In this document: one piece after another, positions 22,694 through 35,511 of the stretch
How positions within the stretch are numbered: position 1 is the stretch's first letter
How the letters are laid out: each line of letters opens with the position of its first letter
Assembly (NCBI GenBank): GCA_002221725.1
Contig: NJFT01000161.1
Location: 29,804 to 93,803, forward strand
Direction of reading: 5' to 3'
Source: Scedosporium boydii
Lineage: Eukaryota > Ascomycota > Sordariomycetes > Microascales > Microascaceae
Length of the DNA: 64,000 nucleotides
The notes under the pieces: generated by a model
What the model was told of the DNA's origin: nothing
What the model saw: the letters and a program-made list of their open reading frames with translations, nothing else
Databases searched by the model: none
Position numbers and translations under genes: made by a program

Positions 22694-23817
22694 TCATTGT
22701 TTTCGAATCTCCACGATATGAATCGGAACGCTTGTATCATAGAACGGCCCCTGTTGCTCCTCAGCAGTAGGAGTGGGGAAATCGATAAAATCCACCAACA
22801 GGCCCTGGGCCTTGCATATCCCCAGCAAGTTATTCAGCGTCGCAACGTTCCTCTCCGCCGTGCTAATGATCACCCTGACCTTTGGAAACAAATCAAACAG
22901 CTCGCCCAACGTCGCGATGAGCGCCGGCTGCGCCCTCGGGTCATAGGTAATATCCGACCCGAGAACGACATCGATTTCCTCGCCGCCGTTCCATTCCGCG
23001 TCTTCCGTCCCGAGGAGCGCCCTTCCCCATACCAACTCCATGATGGACAGGTTCGCCGACTCTTGAAGCCCGTTGAGGAAGATGGTATCCGACAAGTCTC
23101 TTATGACATCCTCCGAGCCATCCGTAGCGACGACTTTTTGAGCCCCGAGATATTTCGCGCAGAGGACGGATACGTAGCCGGTTCCAGTGCCGAGCTCGAG
23201 GACGCGCTTCCCCTTAACAAGTTCCGGAGTGGTACAGAGGTATTGGCCCAGGTGGAGGCCGGCTTCCCATGTTCGCATTCCCGTCGTGCCGGATGTGGCG
23301 AGCAATCCCCGAGATTCGAAAACAGTGATGCAGTTCTTTACTGCGCTCGAGCTCGAGTCGCCATCGGGTTTCTCTTCCGACTTTAAAAGTGACAGGTAGT
23401 ATGTCACGTAGTCCATTTTCTGGACGGCTTCGGTCTCAGATGGTACGGGGACATCTAGCATTTCCGCAAAGGCTTCCATCAAGTTGTCTGACACCCCCTG
23501 CATCAACAAGGGAATTATTTTCTCTTTTTAGCAAGGGGATTATCAAGTGTTATGGGAGACGAGAGGTGTTAATTTACCTGCTCCTCCCAGTCATTGATAC
23601 TCTTTTCTATCCTCGAAAGAAGTTCCTTAAGAACTCGAAGACGGTATCTATGCGGAGGCGGGAACGGGACGGCCCCGTCGGCGAAGAGATGCTCGTATAG
23701 AGCTTCCTGGACGCTTGATTGTCGCAAGAGGTCCGCGTCCGGATAATCGAGCTTCATCTCCAGTTGGAGGTATTGGTGGCAAAACTGCCCAAGAGGGCCA
23801 TTGATGGGATGCGCCAT
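22694..23817 (-). CDS. EFM3: EFM3/FAM86-like eEF2 lysine methyltransferase
   Basis: Two exons, 23817-23578 and 23497-22694 (80-bp intron, donor GTAAAT, acceptor TGCAG, phase 0), encode 347 residues. It belongs to the seven-beta-strand SAM-dependent methyltransferases. The SAM loop VLELGTGTGYVS is at about 179-190, the acidic post-I residue is in VVATDGS, and the family-specific SDITYDP motif follows. Upstream, TTGMRTWEAGLHL is the hallmark of the FAM86/EFM3 group, whose members trimethylate a lysine of elongation factor 2 in the cytosol. The N-terminal ~80 residues, encoded by exon 1, match the helical FAM86-type extension (QYLQLEMKLDYPDADLL). Specificity for eEF2 is inferred from these signatures, since related METTL21-type enzymes share the core. 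Confidence 0.85.
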
Positions 23818-24823
23818 GATTCGGTGCGTTGCAGCTGTCGCCTTTCACTTTGCTATAATGGAGCCATGTAAAAAAGTTGACTGACTCGAGTCTGGAGAGC
23901 CTGAGCTACGGAAAAGAAAAGATAATTACACTACCCCCCAAATACTAGAGCTTCTCCATCAAGGAACCGTAGAGTAATGCGATTCTTGAAGCGATTGTCC
24001 ATCGAGCCGTCTCTGACCTTGCGACAATGTTCCCGTCTTCTCTGGGGATTTCTGGAGGTGAGGGGCATTGAGATGGAGCGACTGAGGCAAGTAAATAAAT
24101 AGTGGGGTGAAAGAGATTTCCCTTATCAGCCTTCCAGCCGACACCAGCTGCCCAAGAACCCGTCTTTGAAGCCTAGGCAACGGGATGAAGCTATTCCCAA
24201 ATGGCTCGAGTTACATCAAATGTTGACGGTTGCGATCGTCCTGAACCCAATCAGCTAAAACAGGCGACGGGGATAAGGACGGGAAACTCCAATCATTTGT
24301 ACACGATGAACTATATCGCGGTGGCTTTCAAGCCTCGGTTCTCAGAAGTACAGAACTGAATGTATGATTGCAGCTCTTGAAGAATTGAAACGGTCGCGGG
24401 CGGTACTTCGAAACCTCTGTGTCGTGAGAGACTTGACATCAAGGTGGGTCGTTGGAATTAGACCCAGACACTGAAATTGGGTTGAAGATACCTCAATACA
24501 CAGCGCCACGCGCAAGCCCCCATCCACACGTGCAACCCTACACCAGCCACACACCCATCAAATCCCCACCTCCAGCAAAGACCCGCAAAAAAGAGAAAAG
24601 TGCAGTGGAAAAAATTAGGCAAATCCCCATTAGGGCTACTCAGTACCCACACAGCCAACCAAGCACCAGCAGCCCACGCTGACAATAATCCGCCCCAATT
24701 CGACGCAATCACCCAAACCACGAAATAAAAAAATAACACCCAGCACCACCCACCCTCACCACCATCCTCACGAACCGAACTCCTTCTCGCCGTCAACGCA
24801 GAACCAGATTCGCATAATTCAAG
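23818..24823. other. intergenic region upstream of RPS24
   Basis: This divergent interval between EFM3 and RPS24 holds both promoters. A C/A-rich, pyrimidine-poor stretch at about 24480-24780 immediately precedes the RPS24 start and is probably its 5' UTR and core promoter. I recognise no other gene. Confidence 0.5.
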
Positions 24824-25550
24824 ATGGCGGACTCCGACGCTCCCGTTACGCTCCGAACGCGCAAGTTCATCCGAAACCCTCTGCTTGGCCGCAAGCAGAT
24901 GGTCGTGTGAGTTTGAATCCCATTTTGTCGGTTGCCGTTCCCGATCGATGGCTCGAGATGGATTGGATATGGAGGATATTTCTATGTTTTCTGTTCATCG
25001 AGGCCATCGGTCGGAATTGGGGCCATAGGATCTCGCGAATCTCTGCCGGAACCCCCTGACTGACCAACGTCTTTTTTGTGTCTCCATAGTGACATCCTCC
25101 ACCCCAACCGCCCCAACATCGCCAAGGAGGAGCTCCGCGAGAAGCTCGCCACCATGTACAAGGCGACGAAGGAACAGGTCTCCGTCTTTGGCCTGAGGAC
25201 CCAGTACGGTGGTGGTAAGACGACCGGCTTCGGCCTCGTCTACGACTCCCCTGAGGCTCTTAAGAAGTTCGAGCCCCAGTACCGGTTGGTCCGCGTCGGA
25301 TTGGCCACCAAGCCCGAGAGGGCCTCCCGACAACAGCGTAGGTTTTCCCCCTCATCTGATGGACATGATCGTATTCTCCATTTACGAAGGGAATCGGGAA
25401 CTTCGATATCGGCACTGGATATTGGTCATGTATTTTGGGGCAGAGTACTGATATTCTCTCCCTACCACAGGCAAGCAACGCAAGAACCGACAAAAGACGC
25501 TGCGCGGCACCGCCAAGTCCAAGGGCGCCAAGGCGAAGAAGGACAAATAA
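24824..25550 (+). CDS. RPS24: 40S ribosomal protein S24 (eS24)
   Basis: Three exons, 24824-24906, 25090-25337 and 25471-25550, with introns of 183 and 133 bp (donors GTGAGT and GTAGGT), encode 136 residues, the usual length for eS24. The protein is a component of the small ribosomal subunit needed for 18S rRNA maturation. Conserved segments are [53 protein letters not shown] and the basic tail [13 protein letters not shown]. The first intron lies early in the coding sequence, as is common for fungal ribosomal protein genes. Frames agree at both junctions. The start is the first ATG after the C/A-rich leader (CAAGATGGCG). Confidence 0.95.
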
Positions 25551-26298
25551 ACAACTCGATTCCACCTCTTCACGATATCCCCGGGGATGGAAAAAGAAAA
25601 GGGAATGGTGTTTGGGAGGAATTTTTTTGGAGGGGGAGGGGAGGAATGGCGGCTACGGGCTCACTTACTCTCTACCTCGGTGGTGTGTCTTTTGTTACGC
25701 TGTTGTTTTGTTCCTTGATGGTGTGATAGAGTCTCTCCGCCCCTCCATACCCCTCTCCTGGCCGGTTTTTATTTGACCCTGATCGTCCCTTTCCTCTCGT
25801 TTTCCTCTTTTCCCTTCTTCCCCCTTTGAAAGGAATCGAACTTAACACACAAAACAAAAAAACCCGACTTGTTATTAGAAAAGACGTCGATTCGGTGGCG
25901 CGGGGCAGGGATGGACAATATTCGGAAAGTTTCGATTGCGGTCAATAACAAAAACTAGCATGAATCAAGGTGTTACGGCTTGATTTTGACTTTTTGATGA
26001 GGATGGTACTGGGTTTCTTTTTTCTTCACTGTCCCTTTTCTTCGCCGTGCCTGATGTGCTTTTGACCTGGGAAGTCTTCGATGTGATGTCCTTGAGTCTC
26101 GATGTGGAGTTAAGTTGGCAAGTTTTCGTGTTCATGTCATTCGTATAGCTGACCAGCAGCGTGGGTATCTAAACAAGCATCAACATCTAGTCATACATCT
26201 TATCTACTCCGAAGACGTCGAAAGCCCCATCCTCTCTCATCTCCCCCCCCCCTTCCCCAGGCAATATCTACGGCTATCCACCACTGCCCATCCCCAGT
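25551..26298. other. convergent 3' intergenic region
   Basis: It lies between the stops of RPS24 (plus) and the small GPI-type protein gene (minus). T-rich tracts around 25620-25880 fit a 3' UTR and termination region. No gene is recognised. Confidence 0.5.
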
Positions 26299-26773
26299 CT
26301 AAAACGCCAAAGCCAAAATCGCAACAATAGAAACCACCACAACTCCCCACAACCCACTTCCACTCCTTCCCTTCTCGGCTCCAGCCTCAGCAACCCACAA
26401 AATAGGCACATGCCACCCGCAGTGCTCATTCCCGCCCCTCGTAATGCAGGTATAATACGTCGTCTGAGCGAACTCGAATTCCTTCCCCGCGTTCTCGGCT
26501 CGCACCGGCGCTGGTGTCGGATCCGGCGCGAGGGGGTCGTAGGATTTGGTGTAGTCGAGCCAGAACATGGATGTGCTTTGTGGGGTGGCGGCTGCTGCTT
26601 TTGGTCGGGTTGGTGTTGGTTCGGTCTGGTGAGGCTGTTAGCTTGGCTCTTTTTGAGGGAAGGGGAGGGAGACATACGGGTTGGGTTACGGGGGAGGAGA
26701 GGATTGGTTGGAAGAATGTGAGGAGGGCGAGGAGGGTGAGGATGAGTCTTGTTGGAAAGCGTGTTCTCGTCAT
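26299..26773 (-). CDS. small secreted GPI-anchored-type protein
   Basis: Two exons, 26773-26678 and 26625-26299 (52-bp intron, donor GTATGT, acceptor CACCAG, phase 0), encode 140 residues. The N-terminus is a signal peptide (TRLILTLLALLTFFQPILSS, cleavage expected near residue 28). The mature part contains only two cysteines (YYTCITRGGNEHCGW). The C-terminus is a hydrophobic tail, LWGVVVVSIVAILALAF, with no following charged residues, and is preceded by a small-residue stretch (GRSGSG). That is the pattern of a GPI-anchor addition signal. I recognise no enzymatic domain. Its likely location is plasma membrane or cell wall. The join was chosen because it is the only one that links the signal-peptide frame to the tail frame with consensus sites and matching phase. 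Convergent with RPS24. Confidence 0.7.
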
Positions 26774-29700
26774 TTTCGGTGAGGTTGAGGGAGTTGAGGG
26801 AGTAGAGGTCTTTGGCAAGGTCGCAGAATCTCGGCGATTGCTCAAAGGCGGTTTTGATACTCGGCTGCTTCGTATGTAGTCTTTGCTGTAGAACCTCAGG
26901 GGCACCAAGACAAGGAGGCAAAAAGCACTTGCGGTAAAAGCAAAGGAGACAGAAACGGCTCTGGGTAACTTATATATCCTCGACCAAGCAAGGCAAGAAA
27001 GGTGAAGTTCATAAACTCATAAACTCGTTTGAAAACAAAGACCACCGATTACACTCTAGAACGGAACAGAACAAACTGATGTACAAAGGAGAAAAGCGAA
27101 GAATCTCAGGATTAAATCATCTTGCCTCGACGAGAAGATATAAATGCCTCCAGTTTCCATTAGTATCCAAACAACAGGCAGAAGGAAGGAATCCCAACTG
27201 CCAGCCCTACTGCCTCCCCCCTTGGTTCTTCTCGCCCAAGAGAAAGGCCTCATCGACTCTGGTTGATTGGAGGACATGGTCCCCTTTCTCCCTAAGAGCT
27301 GCACCTCAAATGCGCCCCTCCCCCGGTCTTCTGGTCCCCTCCAAAGCGTATCCTCTGGGATTTATGCCATAATGGGGAGGAAAACATAATGCTAAATAAG
27401 TGAGAAAAAAAACCGTGTTCCCCTCAGACTAGCCAACTTCGCGTCCCCACGCGTAAAGTGTCCCCTCCTCCAAGAAACAGGGCGTTGGGTCCCAAAAAGT
27501 GCAGATGTTCCTGGTTGCGGCAGTCTCAGCCTATTCGCGCACCTTGATTGGCTTGACGCTCGCAGGGAGATGCAGACATGCATGACGGGGCGAAAAGGCA
27601 ACCTGCTTGCCGTGGCCTGTGGAATTGTCTGGATTTTCTAGATCGAGACTTGGCACTCTGTTTTTCGATCCGGTTCGAAAACAGTTTGTTAATTAATTCT
27701 TTGGTTTTCCATCTTTGGCGATTGGGCTTGAAACATTTGACTTTTTGGTGGGATATCCCCCGCGATGACTCTCCCAAATGCACATCAAGACAGACTCAAG
27801 GGAAATGGATGGTCCTCGTCAAACACTTACCAGCAAGCTTTGTTTCATATCCCACACTTCAGGGTTAGTTTCTGGGGCCGTGACGACACCATGAGTCAAG
27901 AATTCAGCTCTCCTCTTTGTTTCCTTTTTCTTCTTTTCTATCCAGTGATCCATCTTGAGGTTCCCTCCAATTCGAAAGAGCATAGGTCTTGACTCTCAAT
28001 ATTTCAATAGACCCGTTTGTCCAATATCAATTAATGCATGCATCTAAATGGAAATAGTGATGAAACGCGGTTGATGTCGATGTTCACTTGACCGACCCTC
28101 TTGCTCTACAAAAACTAGACAGTATTGACAGACAGTAATGAAATCATTTCTTCAAAGTCATTATCGTTTAGCTATGCTAGCCTCCACATAGGAGGAGTTG
28201 TTATAATATATTTGATTCAATTTCCTTCACAGGAAGGCTCTATTTTAGATGTTCTTCCCAGATCCATCGAAAGAACGATTTTTATATCTGGACTCCCTGA
28301 TTCCAACGACCGTGTTTCTTCGAAGCAGTCATCTAAGTCTAGCACCCTTGGCCAGATTATTCGCACTTGACTCGCTCCCGCACAGCTATAACAGCCAGGC
28401 AACATTCGATTACCCATACCTCTTCAAGGACAAGTGGGCCAAAACGCAGCCCTGGCCTCCTCGGCACTCTATTTTAGCTGTTCTTCCCAGATTCATGGAA
28501 AGAATGATTTCTATATCTGGATTCCCTTGATTCCAACGATCGTGTTTCCTTCTAGAAATCCCGATTCCCAATGCTCTTTTTCACAAATATCATGCCATTT
28601 AGATTTTTAGGTGATTTCCCGGCTTCTGCCCGATAGTCCAGGTTCCCACCATCGAACAAAGGCAAAAGCAGCATCAATTCCAACATCTCTTTAACGGTAC
28701 GCAGCCAGTCCTGCTGGAAGGTCCTTCAGAGTTGTTCAGAAAGAGCCGGAAATCCTTGTTTCTGATATTGGACTTGTTTTTGATGTTGGAAATTTACCAC
28801 TCACAAGGAGCGCAGTTTGGATATTCGATGTATGTTGTTTCCCGTCGCCGTATACCGCATTATTCCTTGAAACATGACTTCCAGGAAGGGGGCCAGATGA
28901 AATTTTCATGCCGGCTCTCCCCTCTTGTTGGGCAGGAGACCAGGAAGCTTCAAAAAGAAATGAGCCCGCGCGGGACGTGGGTCGCGGCGCGGATTCATGC
29001 CGCGGTATGGCAGAGATAATGATTTCTGCTTTTGCCGTCATCAGGCGTGGCGCACTGAACTATTCTGCAGGAGGTCCTCTGTGGTTTGGTGGCAGGTCTG
29101 GTCCGGATGTCGGCTGTAGGAGCCGTGGAGCTCGCTTCGAAGATGTCTTCTGGTCCGAATGCCGTTTTAACCACCCTCGGGAAGCACTCCATTCATCGGG
29201 TAAGGACTAAGGAACGGAATCCAAATTCCAAAAGAGTGATACTGTGCCCAAAGCTATAACCAAGGAGGGACTTTGGTTGTCATACGGGTTGAGACTTTCC
29301 GGAAAGAACGAGTAGCCACTTTCCTTGGGGCGTGACAACAACGTCCAATGGATGTCGACTTAGTACCGGCGTCCCGGGGGCGAATTGACTGATGACCGAG
29401 CGTGGTAGTCGAACCAAGGTGGGCTCGTCCTAGTCTCGACTCCGTGTGACCGTCTAGTATCAAACTGGATAGTCCCAGGAACGGACTGACGCTAGAATTC
29501 CAGAGTGACAAGAGGGATGAGTCAATCGAGAGTCTCCAGCGGAGGGATCAGATGTGGTATCAGACGACCGTCTCCTAAAACTTCGACCGTCGATGGAATT
29601 TTGATGGAGCTGAACAATCCAATGACGGGTCCGAATGTAGAGATCCGAGACGCTTCAACCATTCAGCTTGGCTGCGAAGAACCCTCGGCCTGTCCGTCTC

Positions 29701-30353
29701 AATAATCTCCGTCATCCACTGCTCCTTCGACATAAAACCCCTGCAGGCCAGGCGCAAAAATTGATTTTAAAAGATAAAGATAAAAAGTCGGTAGATGACC
29801 AGAAGAAATCTTCTGGTCACCGAATTCCGCTCATTCTAACTTCGGTGAGACGAAAACGCGGGGCTCTGCCTTCCGTTGAAATGCTAGGAATGATGGATCT
29901 GTTCATGACTAATAGATCCGGTGACTAAGCAAACCGCCATTTTGGCCGGTTTCGTTGTTGTAATTGTTTCGACTTGCCACGGCTGAGATTGGTCCGTGCG
30001 CGAGAGCAGCAAGGCTGGATTTTTCTCTGCAGCAACCAAAATCAAATTCATCCTGCGGATGGACTTGAGTAGGTAAGCAAGCTCGCCTCACCATCTTGCT
30101 CCCATCATATCTGGGAACACACCCACTTCCTTTTCCCCCAAACACTTCACCTCTTTCCTTCTCTCCTTTTCTCATCCAACCTGCTGCGATTTGCCGTTTG
30201 AGCGGCGTTTAGTTCGGTCTCCGTATTTTCCTTCTCGACCACACGATCCACTTTCCGCGAACGATAGTAGTGGGCAGCTCATCCCACAAAGGGCGGCACT
30301 ACCATTGTTGACCCAACTCCTCTCACCCAATTTGACCATCCCGACCGTCCAAT
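26774..30353. other. 3.6-kb gene-poor interval
   Basis: No protein-coding gene is recognised; ORFs of 60-100 codons lie on both strands without motifs. The segment contains a degenerate direct repeat (28238-28322 and 28467-28552). The last ~300 bp before 30354, with CT-rich stretches near 30120-30180, are the likely SPT6 promoter and 5' UTR. A long 5' UTR or a non-coding RNA cannot be excluded from sequence alone. Confidence 0.45.
28238..28552 (+). repeat. two degenerate direct repeats, about 85 bp, 229-bp period
   Basis: Copy 1 (28238-28322) and copy 2 (28467-28552) share CTCTATTTTAG, GTTCTTCCCAGAT, ATATCTGGA and GATTCCAACGA. Most differences are C/T transitions. The unit is too short and too few in number to name an element. 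Confidence 0.8.
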
Positions 30354-33300
30354 ATGAGTAACGAAATCTCCGGCTTCATCGACTCCCGCGTCGAAGTCGA
30401 CTCCGAGGAAGAGGACGAGTCCTTCGACGAGGAGACTGGCTCCCCCCGTCGCCGTAGAACCGCCCACATTGATGATTCCAGCGAGGAGGAAGAAGAAGAC
30501 GATGAGGAAGAGGAGCGAAAGGTACGACACACCCAATCATACGCTTCGCGATTTTTGGCAGTTTGATATTCTAACATTCTTTCCGTGACTAGGTTCGCGA
30601 AGGATTCATCGTAGAAGACGAAGAAGAAGAGGAAGAGGTGGAAGAAGATGAGGAAGCCGAAGAAAGACAGAGGCGGAAACGCGCACGTCGCGACCGAGAA
30701 GAGGAAGAGCGCCTTGACGAAGAAGATCTTGAGCTTATCGGCGAGCAATTGCCTGGATGGGAACGGGGCGCTCCGTCAGAGGTAAGTCATCTATTTGGGG
30801 AAGAGTGGCGTCGCGACTTTGTCACAGCATGGCTAACATTGTGATGCTCTCTCTCTGCAGCCTAAATTCAAGCGACTGAAGCGCGGTCACCACGACGATG
30901 AGGATCGCCGAACCGAAAGACGCGGTCTCGACGAAATTTTCTCCGATGACGAAGAAGATGCCGATCATCGACCTTACGGACGCTCAACCTTCCGGGCCCA
31001 GCCCGACGAATTCGCCGACTTTATCGAAGAAGATTTCCCCGAGTCCGAGGAGGAAATCGAACGTCAGCGCGTGGAGAGGGAAGTCGCACGCACCCGCGAC
31101 AAGGGTGTTAGCAGCGTCATCGATACCTCGGGGCTGGATAAGGATGCCCTTCAAGACATGGAGGATATCTTTGGTGACGGTGCGGACTACGACTGGGCCC
31201 TCCAGGCTGAGGAGGAAGAAGAAGAGCGTGAGCAGGCCGAGCAGGCCATCGAGCTCAAGGATGTCTTCGAGCCATCTCAGCTCACTGAAAAGTTGCTTAC
31301 GGATGCCGATAACGAGATTCGATTCACCGACGAGCCTGAGCGCTTCCAGATCGATAGGAAACTGTTTAAACATCTCCAAATGACGGGCGAACAGTTCAAG
31401 GAGGAGGCTCGCTGGATCTCTGCACTCATGTGGCCCAAGAAGAATCTTCCCCAGGAATCCCACACTCCCTTCACGAAGGCTATCGGCAAAGTCTTGGAGT
31501 TCTTTGTCGTCGACGAAGTGGAAGTCCCTTACGTTTTCCAGCATCGAAAGGACTACCTCCTCGACACGAAGAAAGTCCCCAACCCCGACCACCGCAAGGA
31601 CCCCGATGCGCCCGAGTACATCATCGAGGCTAAGAAGCTCCTCAATCAGGATGATCTTTGGCGCATTCTAGAGCTCGACATCAAATTCCGATCCCTTATT
31701 GAGCGCCGAAATGCCCTCGAGAAGATGTACGATAACTTGAAGACGAATGCGGGTGTCCAAGACGATATGCTCGAGGACATGATCCCCCAGGCGGCTACCG
31801 TGGAGGAACTCCAGGATCTCCAGGATTACACACAATTCAGGTATTCTGCCGAGCTGAGGGAATTGGCCTCGGTCAATGGGAACAGCCAACAGACGAAGAG
31901 GCCGGGGTCTCGGACGGCCATGATGGATCGCATCCGCAAGAGCAGGGCGTATGGATTCGTACGCGCTTACGGCTTGTCTGCCGACCAGCTGGCCCGGAAT
32001 GCCTTGGGTGAAGGTCGCAAGGTCATTCCCGAGGACGACGCGAAGGATCCCGACCAGCTTGCCGACGATCTTGTCGATGACGATTTCCCCACCGGCGACT
32101 CGGTCCTGTCAGCCGCTCGACAGATGTATGCGGAGGAGCTCTTTGTCAACCCGCGCATGCGCAAGTTCTTCCGAATGCACTTCTATCAGCTGGGAGAGAT
32201 TGACTGCCACCGCACTGACAAGGGTCTGCGCAAGATTGACGAGTCCCACCCTTACTACGACGTCAAGTACCTCATGCGACAGACGATGTCTGATCTCGCG
32301 CGCCAACCGGAACTCTTCCTCAAGATGATGAAGGCGGAAGAGGACGGGCTTATCGAAGTCAAGCTGCGGCTGAGGAATCGCTCGGAATTCCGCGAAAAGC
32401 TCGACATGGAGTTTGAGTCGGAGAACTTCAGTGATCTCGCGCAGAGGTGGCGGAATGAGCGTAAGAAGGTTCTGGATCTTGCGTGCTCCAAGCTCGAGCG
32501 TATCATTACGAAGGGTGTCAAGGAATCGCTCCGCACCGCATGTCAGGAGGAAGTCCTCAACGCGTGTCGTGAAGAATACTACAGGCGACTTGACCAGGCT
32601 CCTATCAAACCCAAGGGCCTCGTCTTGGGAACAACCCCCCGAGTGCTCGTGCTTTCCAACGGTCTGGGCGATGCCATGCGTGACCCTGTATTCTGGACCT
32701 GGGTTGAGGAAGACGGACGGATCCTCGAGCACGGCAAGTTTACGAACCTCGGACGGGACGAGAAGCAGCGCGAGGAGTTTGCAGAGCTCGTGCAGAGGCG
32801 GAGACCCGACGTCGTCGGTATCAGTGGTTTCTCGGCCGCCACGAATAAGCTAGTTCGTGACGTCGAGGGTCTCATTGGCGAGAAGCGTCTTATGGGCCCT
32901 GAGTACCAGGATCCCGATTCCGACGATAAGGAGTATCGAACGGACCCGCTGGAGGTTGTAGTCGTCAACGACGAGGTTGCCCGGTTGTACAAGGACAGCA
33001 CACGCGCCGTTGCCGATCACCCATCCCTTCATCCCATTGCGCGGTATTGCTTCGCCTTGGCCCGATACATGCAGAACCCTATGAAGGAGTACGCCGCTCT
33101 CGGAAAGGATATCGCGTCGCTTAACTTCCACCCCTGCCAAAAGTTGCTACCGCACGACAAGCTTATGAAGACGCTCGAGACCGCAATGGTAGATATGGTC
33201 AACCTTTGTGGTATTGACATTAACGAGGCTGTCAACGATAGCTACACGGCCAACCTGCTTCCCTACATTGCCGGTCTTGGCCCAAGAAAGGCGACAAGTG

Positions 33301-34832
33301 TTCTCAAGGCCATCAACGCCAATGGTGGTGTAGTTAACTCTAGAGACGAACTCGTCGGCGATCCGGATTCTAAGAAACTCCCCGTCGTCGGCCCTCGCGT
33401 CTGGAACAATTGCGCCAGCTTCCTTTACATCGAATACGACCCTACCGATCCCCACTCTGACCCTCTAGATAACACCCGTGTACACCCAGAAGACTACGAA
33501 CTCGGTCGCAAGATGGCAGCCGACGCGCTCGAGCTCGACGAGGAGGACGTCAAGGCCGAAATCGACGAGAACGGCCCAGGCGCCGTGGTCCGCAAGCTGT
33601 TCAAGGAGGAAGAACAGGAGAGGGTCAACGAGCTCATCCTCGAGGAGTACGCTGAGCAGCTCGAGTCGAGCTACAGCCAGAAGAAGCGTGCGACGCTGGA
33701 GACAATAAGATTGGAACTCCAGGCGCCGTACGAAGAGATTCGGAAGCAGTTCTTGCACCTCACCCCCATCCAAATCTTCACCATGTTCACGGGAGAGACG
33801 GAGGAGAGCCTAGCGCGCGACATGATCGTCCCCGTCAACGTACGCGTCGTCCGCGAAGATTTCGCCATCGTCAAGCTCGACTGCGGTGTGGAAGGCCGCG
33901 TCGAAGGCCACGAGATCAGCGCTCGGCACTCGGTCCGCGACGTGCTCCAAGTAGGCCAGACGACCAACGCGAAAGTCCTCGAGGTCAACCACAAGGACTT
34001 CGCCATCAAGCTCACGATGCGCGAAGAGGCACTGCGCCGCCCTTACCGCAGACCCATCAGCCATCACCCCGAACAATGGGACTACGAGCTCGAGCGCCAG
34101 GATCGCGAAGAGCTCAAGGAAAAGGACCGCACGACGGGCCGCGCCCAGCGTGTCATCAACCACCCCCTCTTCAAGCCCTTCAACGGCATGGAGGCCGAGC
34201 AGTACCTCGGCTCCCAGCCCGTCGGCGAGGTCGTCATCCGGCCGTCGTCCAAGGGCAACGATCACCTCGCCGTCACGTGGAAGGTGGCCGACGGTGTGTA
34301 TCAGCACCTCGACGTCCTCGAACTCCAGAAGGAGAACGAGTTCTCGGTGGGCAGAACGTTGCGTGTCGGCGGCAAGTTTACGTATACGGATTTGGACGAG
34401 TTGATTGTTGAGCACGTTAAGTCTATGGCGAAGAAGGTGGAGCAGTTGACGCAGCATGAAAAGTTCCACAAGGTGTCGAGGGCAGCTTTGGGTATGTATT
34501 CTTCGAAACTCCTTTCCCGCTTTATCCTCTATCTACCCAGAATGCTAACAATCCGCCTCTTCACAGAAAAATGGCTCACCACATACATGGATGCCAACCC
34601 CAACCGCTCCACCTACGCCTTCTGCCTCGACACCAACCGCCCGGGCTACTTCTTCCTGTGCTTTAAGTCGAGCAAGTCGTCGCCCGTCGTGTCCTGGGTC
34701 GTCAAGGTGATCCCGCACGCGTACCAGATGCTGGGGTCGGAGTATCCCGACATGAGGGCGTTGTGTAACGGGTTTAAGCTGAGGCATCAGAATGAGGTGA
34801 AGCTGCAGATGCAGAAGCATGTGAGGAGGTAG
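30354..34832 (+). CDS. SPT6: transcription elongation factor / histone chaperone Spt6
   Basis: Four exons, 30354-30521, 30593-30781, 30861-34491 and 34567-34832, with introns of 71, 79 and 75 bp, encode 1417 residues, the usual length. Spt6 travels with RNA polymerase II in the nucleus, reassembles H3-H4 behind it and binds the phosphorylated polymerase linker. Domain order: an acidic N-terminus rich in Glu/Asp runs (1-170), then the Tex-like core. The core holds a YqgF/RNase H-like domain (RVLVLSNGLGDAM, about 713 on), a helix-hairpin-helix (YIAGLGPRKATSVL, about 920) and an S1 RNA-binding domain (VPVNVRVVREDFAIVKLD, about 1107). A tandem SH2 follows (NHPLFKPFNGMEAEQYL, about 1219; second SH2 ending at HQNEVKLQMQ). 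The last intron splits the codon before KWLTTYMDANPNRSTYAF and restores the second SH2. Convergent with the first NLR gene, 679 bp apart. Confidence 0.95.
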
Positions 34833-35511
34833 TGGCGGTATAAAATAGGAGGTGTTAATACTTTGAGGAAGTGTTGGGGGGAGTGAGCCGACACATAGGA
34901 GGGGCGAGGGAGGATAGATGCAGGTGATATGAACAAAATGAGACATGAGTCTTCTTCGCTGAGAAGAATGGAAGTGATGGTTTGAAGTGGATCGCTCCTT
35001 TTTCTCTTGTCTTTAGGGAGTGTTTTTGGGACGGTGTAGAATAGCTATGGAATTTAGATTTACTTGAAATGCCGAGGTTTTCTCTTGATGAAGTTGACGT
35101 TACGCATTGGTGGCTTGTGTTGGTGATGCCTGTGTTCTTGGACACATCGAGGACATATGCTACGATCTCGGTCCCCAGGTGCCCGCTCATATTTTGCCTT
35201 GTGAGCTCTTGCCGTCATGATCTCGACGGCATTGTAAAATAGATGCAAGTAAATGCGAGGTTATCTGCTTGAATTAACTTGAAAATCGTAACGCCATGGG
35301 ATATCTTTGACATAAAAATCTGACCTCTCAAACTCCAGCACCGAAAACATACTAGGTTCGCCTCGAATTAGACATGGCCTGCTTTCTCCCAGGTGACCTC
35401 TTCTTCGCATCTATGCTTCCAAGGAACACCTGAACAAAAGAACTAGACAGAAGAAGAAGAAGAAGAAGAAGAAGAAGAAGAAAAAATGGACGCGTAACCG
35501 ACAGTTTCAGG
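34833..35511. other. convergent 3' intergenic region with GAA microsatellite
   Basis: It lies between the stops of SPT6 (plus) and the first NLR (minus). It contains a (GAA)n tract at 35450-35481, about 30 bp from the NLR stop codon on the 3' side. No gene is recognised. Confidence 0.55.
35450..35481. repeat. (GAA)n microsatellite
   Basis: About eleven uninterrupted GAA/AAG units in the 3' flank of the first NLR gene. Confidence 0.9.
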
